Part shown: positions 60,141 through 64,000 of the stretch, one piece after another
Layout of the letters: every line of letters starts with the position of its first letter
How positions within the stretch are numbered: position 1 is the stretch's first letter
Notes under the pieces: generated by a model
The model's input: only the letters and a program-made list of their open reading frames with translations
Told to the model about the DNA's origin: nothing
The model's database searches: none
Position numbers and translations under genes: made by a program
Assembly (NCBI RefSeq): GCF_014649395.1
Contig: NZ_BMSY01000005.1
Span: forward strand, 372,001-436,000
DNA from: Streptomyces aureoverticillatus
Lineage (GTDB): Bacteria; Actinomycetota; Actinomycetes; Streptomycetales; Streptomycetaceae
Direction of reading: 5' to 3'
DNA length: 64,000 nt

Positions 60141-60773
60141 CTACAGCTCCGGGCCGTCGCCCGGCTCCTCCTGGTAGGAGTAGCGCTGCTCCCGCCAGGG
60201 GTCGCCGATGTTGTGGTAGCCGCGCTCCTCCCAGAAGCCGCGGCGGTCCGCCGTCATGTACTCGACGCCGCGGACCCACTTCGGGCCCTTCCAGGCGTAC
60301 AGATGGGGCACCACGAGGCGGAGCGGGAAACCGTGCTCCGCGGTGAGCAGTTCACCGCCCTTGTGCGTGGCGAAAATTGTGCGGTCCGAGGCGAAGTCGG
60401 CCAGCCGCAGATTCGAGCTGAAGCCGTACTCGGCCCACACCATGACGTGCGTCGCCTGCGGTGCGGGCGGCGCGAGCGCGAGCAGGTCGCGGGCGAGCAC
60501 GCCACCCCATTCGGCGCCGAGCATGCTGAACTTCGTGACGCAGTGCAGATCGGCCACCACCGAGGCGTACGGCAGGGCCGAGAACTCCTCGTGGGTCCAG
60601 CAGTGCTTCTCGCCGTCTGCGGTGGCGCCGAAGACCCTGAACTCCCAGCGCTCGGGGCGGAACTTGGGCACCGGACCGTAGTGCGTGACCGGCCAGCCGC
60701 GCTGCAGTCGCTGCCCCGGCGGAAGCTCCGATTCCGCTCCGTCTCGAGATGTGCGACCCACCGGCTGACCCAT
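60141..60773 (-). CDS. Sulfite oxidase-like molybdopterin oxidoreductase
   Basis: A 210-residue protein of the sulfite oxidase/YedY molybdopterin superfamily. VADLHCVTKFSMLGAEWGGV carries the conserved Cys that ligates molybdenum (DLHCVT), then LTAEHGFPLRLVVPHLYAWKGPKWV, a signature of the family. It is the short cytoplasmic type with no signal peptide or dimerisation domain visible. The start is uncertain: ATG at 60773 has GGAGG too close; TTG at 60833 also has a close GGAG. Confidence 0.88.
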   Translation of the reverse strand: MGQPVGRTSRDGAESELPPGQRLQRGWPVTHYGPVPKFRPERWEFRVFGATADGEKHCWTHEEFSALPYASVVADLHCVTKFSMLGAEWGGVLARDLLALAPPAPQATHVMVWAEYGFSSNLRLADFASDRTIFATHKGGELLTAEHGFPLRLVVPHLYAWKGPKWVRGVEYMTADRRGFWEERGYHNIGDPWREQRYSYQEEPGDGPEL

Positions 60774-60927
60774 GCCTCCATCCTGACAGACCGCGAGAGG
60801 TGGACGTGACCAGGTATACGTGGATTCGGGCAACTCCTACTAAGCGTGCACTTACTGGACGCCCCTGGATGCCGATGCAAAGATGCGCGCTACCTGCCCA
60901 GTCACCCGCTTGGAAGGAGCCTCTGCG

Positions 60928-61407
60928 ATGCAGGGCGACCCCGAGGTCATCGAATTTCTCAATGAGCAGCTGACCGCCGAGCTGACCGCGATCAACCAGT
61001 ACTTCCTGCACGCGAAGATGCAGGAGAACTTCGGCTGGACGAAGCTCGCCAAGTACACCCGGTCCGAGTCGTTCGACGAGATGAAGCACGCGGAGGTGCT
61101 GACCGACCGGATCCTGTTCCTCGACGGTCTGCCCAACTACCAGCGGCTGTTCCATGTGCGCGTGGGCCAGACCGTCACGGAGATGTTCAACGCGGACCGC
61201 CAGATCGAGGTGGAGGCGATCGACCGCCTCAAGCGCGGGATCGAGGTGATGCGCGCCAAGGGCGACATCACGTCCGCGAACATCTTCGAGTCGATCCTCG
61301 AGGACGAGGAGCACCACATCGACTATCTCGACACCCAGCTCGAGCTGGTCGAGAAGCTGGGCGAGCCGCTGTACATCGCGCAGCTCATCGAGCAGCCGGA
61401 CAGCTAG
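60928..61407 (+). CDS. bfr: Bacterioferritin
   Basis: A 159-residue four-helix ferritin that stores iron in a 24-mer. Ferroxidase-site residues are in place: E18, E51, H54 and the C-terminal E-E-H-H set in ILEDEEHHIDYL; Y25 and the haem ligand M52 (DEMKH) are present, so it is a haem-binding Bfr. ATG at 60928 follows GGAAGGAG. It converges on bfd with 17 bases between the stops. Confidence 0.96.
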   Translation: MQGDPEVIEFLNEQLTAELTAINQYFLHAKMQENFGWTKLAKYTRSESFDEMKHAEVLTDRILFLDGLPNYQRLFHVRVGQTVTEMFNADRQIEVEAIDRLKRGIEVMRAKGDITSANIFESILEDEEHHIDYLDTQLELVEKLGEPLYIAQLIEQPDS

Positions 61408-61424
61408 GCCGGCGACGGAGGCCG

Positions 61425-61724
61425 CTAGGCCGCCTCCGGGAGCTCCCGCTCCGGAACCTCCGGCACGGCCGGAATCCCAGGAATCCCCGGAATCTTCGGC
61501 AGCTCCGCCTCCGGGACCAGCGCCACCGCCGGCTCGCCCTGGTCCACCAGCTCACGCCGGGGGCACGCGCCCCGGCCGAGCAGCGCCTGGATGCGGCGCA
61601 CACAGGACCCGCAGTCCGTGCCCGCCTTGGAGGCGGAGGCGATCTGGCGGGGGGTGCAGGCACCGGCCTCCGCGTGCTTCTTCACCTGCGCTTCGGTGAT
61701 CCCGAAGCAGTTGCAGACGTACAC
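61425..61724 (-). CDS. bfd: Bacterioferritin-associated ferredoxin
   Basis: A 99-residue protein with a BFD-like [2Fe-2S] domain: C4-N-C6 and C38-x2-C41, in VYVCNCFGIT and GTDCGSC. Bfd supplies electrons to release iron from bacterioferritin. The last ~40 residues are an unusual Pro/Ile/Glu-rich tail (PKIPGIPGIPAVPEVPE). GTG at 61724 is 8 bases after GGAGG, which decides against the open upstream frame. An iron box lies 50 bases upstream, so low iron should induce it. Confidence 0.92.
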   Translation of the reverse strand: MYVCNCFGITEAQVKKHAEAGACTPRQIASASKAGTDCGSCVRRIQALLGRGACPRRELVDQGEPAVALVPEAELPKIPGIPGIPAVPEVPERELPEAA

Positions 61725-61773
61725 GCGGTTCACCTCCCGAGGACAGGTTTGACAAAGGCGCCCGTCCCGAATG

Positions 61774-61792
61774 ATCGGTGAGGCTAACCTAA
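61774..61792. promoter_or_regulatory. Iron box (DmdR1/IdeR type) before bfd
   Basis: ATCGGTGAGGCTAACCTAA matches 16 of 19 bases of the actinobacterial iron box consensus TTAGGTTAGGCTAACCTAA. It sits 50 bases before the bfd start. DmdR1 with iron would repress the gene. Confidence 0.8.
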
Positions 61793-61835
61793 CCTTACCC
61801 GCGCCTCCGGCTGCGCAAAAGCCCGGGATACGCAC

Positions 61836-61868
61836 GTGGGGCGCGGATCACACGGATCCGCGCCCCAC
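61836..61868 (-). terminator. Terminator of DAHP synthase gene
   Basis: Perfect 14-bp inverted repeat (61836-61849, 61855-61868, loop ACACG), 32 bases after the stop. Confidence 0.75.
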
Positions 61869-61899
61869 ACCTGTACGACCGGGGAATACCGGCCACCCA

Positions 61900-63252
61900 C
61901 TACTGGTCCCGGTACATCTCCGCCACCAGGAACGCCAGGTCGAGCGACTGGCTGCGGTTGAGCCGCGGGTCGCACGCCGTCTCGTACCGCTGGTGCAGGT
62001 CGTCGACGAAGATCTCGTCGCCGCCGCCCACGCACTCGGTGACGTCGTCGCCGGTCAGCTCGACGTGGATGCCGCCCGGGTGCGTGCCGAGCGCCTTGTG
62101 CACCTCGAAGAAGCCCTTGACCTCGTCGAGCACGTCGTCGAAGCGGCGGGTCTTGTGGCCGGAGGCCGCCTCGTAGGTGTTGCCGTGCATCGGGTCGGTG
62201 ATCCAGGCGACGGTCGCGCCGGAGGCGGTGACCTTCTCGACCAGCTCGGGGAGCCGGTCGCGGATCTTGTCCGCGCCCATCCGGACGATGAACGTCAGAC
62301 GGCCGGGCTCGCGGTCCGGGTCGAGGCGGTCGATGTACTGCAGCGCCTCCTCGGCCGTCGTCGTCGGGCCGAGCTTGATGCCGATCGGGTTGCGGATCCG
62401 CGAGGCGAACTCGATGTGCGCGCCGTCCAGTTGACGGGTGCGCTCGCCGATCCAGACCATGTGGCCGGAGACGTCGTACAGATCGCCGGTGCGCGAGTCC
62501 ACGCGGGTCAGCGCCGACTCGTAGTCGAGAAGGAGCGCCTCGTGCGAGGCGTAGAACTCGACCGTCTTGAACTCCTCCGGGTCGGCCCCGCAGGCGTGCA
62601 TGAAGTTCAGCGCCTGGTCGATCTCGCGCGCCAGCTGCTCGTAGCGCTGGCCGGACGGGGACGACTTCACGAAGTCCTGGTTCCAGGCGTGCACCTGGCG
62701 CAGGTCGGCGTAGCCGCCGGTGGTGAAGGCACGCACCAGGTTGAGCGTGGACGCGGAGGCGTTGTACATCCGCTTCAGGCGCTCGGGGTCCGGGACGCGG
62801 GCCGCCTCGGTGAAGTCGAAGCCGTTGACGGAGTCGCCGCGGTACGTCGGCAGGGTCACGCCGTCGCGGGTCTCGGTCGACTTGGAGCGGGGCTTCGAGT
62901 ACTGGCCGGCGATCCGGCCGACCTTCACGACCGGCACGGAGGCGGCGTACGTGAGCACGGCGCCCATCTGGAGCAGGGTCTTGAGCTTGGCGCGGATGTG
63001 CTCGGCGCTCACGGCGTCGAACGACTCGGCGCAGTCGCCGCCCTGGAGGAGGAACGCCTCTCCCTTGGCGACAGAGGCCAGGCGGGCGCGCAGCTGGTCG
63101 CACTCGCCCGCGAAGACGAGCGGCGGATACGACTCGAGGTCCGCGATCACATCGCGCAGAGCCTCGGCATCGGGGTACTCGGGCTGCTGCGCCGCGGGCA
63201 GGTCTCGCCAGGTGTTGCCAGCGCTCGCGCTGGTCTTAGCGTTCACGGTCAC
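61900..63252 (-). CDS. aroH: Class II DAHP synthase (3-deoxy-7-phosphoheptulonate synthase)
   Basis: A 450-residue plant-type (class II) enzyme that condenses PEP and erythrose 4-phosphate in the first step of aromatic synthesis. LLQGGDCAESFD, RVPDPERLKRMY, SRIRNPIGIKLGPTTT, WITDPMHGNTYE and HVELTGDDVTECVGG are class II motifs, including the metal-binding Cys, His, Glu and Asp. No chorismate mutase fusion is present. GTG at 63252 gives the normal N-terminus. A separate hairpin terminator follows. Confidence 0.95.
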   Translation of the reverse strand: MTVNAKTSASAGNTWRDLPAAQQPEYPDAEALRDVIADLESYPPLVFAGECDQLRARLASVAKGEAFLLQGGDCAESFDAVSAEHIRAKLKTLLQMGAVLTYAASVPVVKVGRIAGQYSKPRSKSTETRDGVTLPTYRGDSVNGFDFTEAARVPDPERLKRMYNASASTLNLVRAFTTGGYADLRQVHAWNQDFVKSSPSGQRYEQLAREIDQALNFMHACGADPEEFKTVEFYASHEALLLDYESALTRVDSRTGDLYDVSGHMVWIGERTRQLDGAHIEFASRIRNPIGIKLGPTTTAEEALQYIDRLDPDREPGRLTFIVRMGADKIRDRLPELVEKVTASGATVAWITDPMHGNTYEAASGHKTRRFDDVLDEVKGFFEVHKALGTHPGGIHVELTGDDVTECVGGGDEIFVDDLHQRYETACDPRLNRSQSLDLAFLVAEMYRDQ

Positions 63253-63286
63253 GCGTCAACCCTACGGGGTCCGCACCGCCGTCCAT

Positions 63287-64000
63287 TCACCCGCTCACAA
63301 AGTGAGACGGGTCAGACACCCGGCGCGCGGCCTCCCGCTCCGCCGCGCTCGGCGCCGCCAGGGCGAGGGCCCGATGCGTGCGCCGCAGCATCAGGCGGGC
63401 CATGAAGGGGTGGGCGAGCCGGACCACGGACCAGTACAGGCGGCCGCGGCGGGTGTCGGGGCGGGCGTACGTGCTGAGCGTGACGTGCTGGTCGTCGACC
63501 AGGATGGAGGCGCGGGCCGTCAGGCCGGCGATGTCCACCTGGAGCAGCAGCTCGCCGCCCGCGCAGCCGAGGACGGGGAAGTCCTCGCGCAGCATGGGGG
63601 CCCAGGCGCGCGGTTCGCGGGGCAGCCCGGGGAGCATCCGCATGCGGTACGCGTCCTGGTAGGCGGGCCGGTCGAGGGAGCCGCGGAGCAGCTTGGCGCC
63701 TTCGGGCACGGCGACCGTCTCGGGTCGGTCCCAGTCGAGGGCGTTCAGCAGGCGCACCCACCGCGACCAGCGCACGGGGCGCACGCAGCCGCCCGTCGCC
63801 ACCCGCTCGGCGTTGTCGAAGACCTCCTCGATGATCGTGTCGTGCAACGGCCGGACGACCGTCGGCCACAGGATCCGGTCCATGCCCCGAGGCTCGGTCT
63901 CCAGGACGTGCCGCACGCGGCAGCGCCGCTCCCCCAGGGGCTCGACGGAGATCTCGTGGAAGCCGTTGTCCGGGTCGGTGAAGTCGAAGCGGACCCGGCG
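63287..64000 (-). CDS. DUF2867-like protein, N-terminal part outside window
   Basis: The gene enters from beyond the right edge; 237 codons are visible and the frame is open to base 64000. The upstream visible part (FHEISVEPLG...ILWPTVVRPLHDTIIEEVFDNAER) resembles the end of an SRPBCC-type domain, and the last ~170 residues (from about RWVRLLNALDW to RGRLYWSVVRLAHPFMARLMLRR) resemble DUF2867. Function unknown. Its stop lies 34 bases before the DAHP synthase start, so the two may be cotranscribed. Confidence 0.7.
   Translation of the reverse strand, partial: RRVRFDFTDPDNGFHEISVEPLGERRCRVRHVLETEPRGMDRILWPTVVRPLHDTIIEEVFDNAERVATGGCVRPVRWSRWVRLLNALDWDRPETVAVPEGAKLLRGSLDRPAYQDAYRMRMLPGLPREPRAWAPMLREDFPVLGCAGGELLLQVDIAGLTARASILVDDQHVTLSTYARPDTRRGRLYWSVVRLAHPFMARLMLRRTHRALALAAPSAAEREAARRVSDPSHFVSG

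Noticed and set aside
1..64000. tRNA, rRNA, RNase P RNA, insertion sequences or prophage genes
   Set aside because: No TTCGA-containing clover-leaf segments, no rRNA or rnpB signatures and no transposase, integrase or terminal inverted repeat pairs were seen on reading both strands.

Overview
The window is a stretch of very GC-rich chromosome (G/C strongly preferred at codon third positions, many GTG and a few TTG starts, almost no simple poly-U terminators) from a Streptomyces. The gene order is the one known around the division and cell wall (dcw) cluster of this genus: phoD, lspA, dksA-like, ileS, divIVA, sepF, ftsZ to rsmH, metF, the thi genes, a PASTA kinase, bfr/bfd and class II DAHP synthase. 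I see no insertion sequence, prophage, tRNA, rRNA or CRISPR array, so this looks like core chromosome rather than an island.

Layout. 1-7.2 kb: tail of a DsbA-like protein, PhoD alkaline phosphatase, a Ser/Thr kinase broken by one missing base, a small alpha/beta hydrolase, an MscS channel and a Na+/H+ antiporter. 7.3-11.3 kb: GNAT, RluD and LspA, a DksA-type zinc finger protein with a histone-H1-like tail, and a small DUF1059 protein. 11.3-14.8 kb: ileS behind a T-box riboswitch. 15.0-32.9 kb, all on the minus strand: divIVA, yggT, sepF, yggS, pgeF, ftsZ, ftsQ, murG, ftsW, murD, mraY, murF, murE, ftsI, ftsL, rsmH. This set makes lipid II, builds the septum and polarises growth; many junctions are 4-base stop/start overlaps. 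mraZ, murC, ddl and ftsA are not in the cluster.

33.3-39.1 kb: beta-carbonic anhydrase, then a tight MoxR / DUF58 / (31-codon micro-ORF) / TgpA transglutaminase operon. 39.3-41.6 kb: DUF3040 protein, a methyltransferase and a HEPN protein. 41.8-45.3 kb: a self-contained operon of an atypical ABC-type ATPase, a YhgE/Pip membrane protein and a TetR regulator, with a clear palindromic operator in front. 45.8-52.9 kb: DUF4126 membrane protein, a CrtI-like FAD enzyme, a membrane protein with a Tyr/Gly/Pro-rich tail, metF, thiE, an Rv2175c-like DNA-binding protein and a FAD/NAD oxidoreductase.

53.0-55.4 kb: a TPP riboswitch and thiO-thiS-thiG. 55.4-56.4 kb: about 1 kb of ~115-bp tandem repeats flanked by inverted copies. 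56.4-64.0 kb: PASTA kinase, endonuclease IV, a His-rich DUF4396 membrane protein behind a CsoR-like copper operator, a sulfite-oxidase-like molybdoenzyme, convergent bfr and bfd with an iron box before bfd, class II DAHP synthase, and a partial DUF2867-like protein.

The best candidates for follow-up are the ATPase/YhgE/TetR operon, the copper-box DUF4396 gene, the repeat array between thiG and the PASTA kinase, and the DksA-like protein with its basic tail. No wholly unknown multi-gene system is evident.
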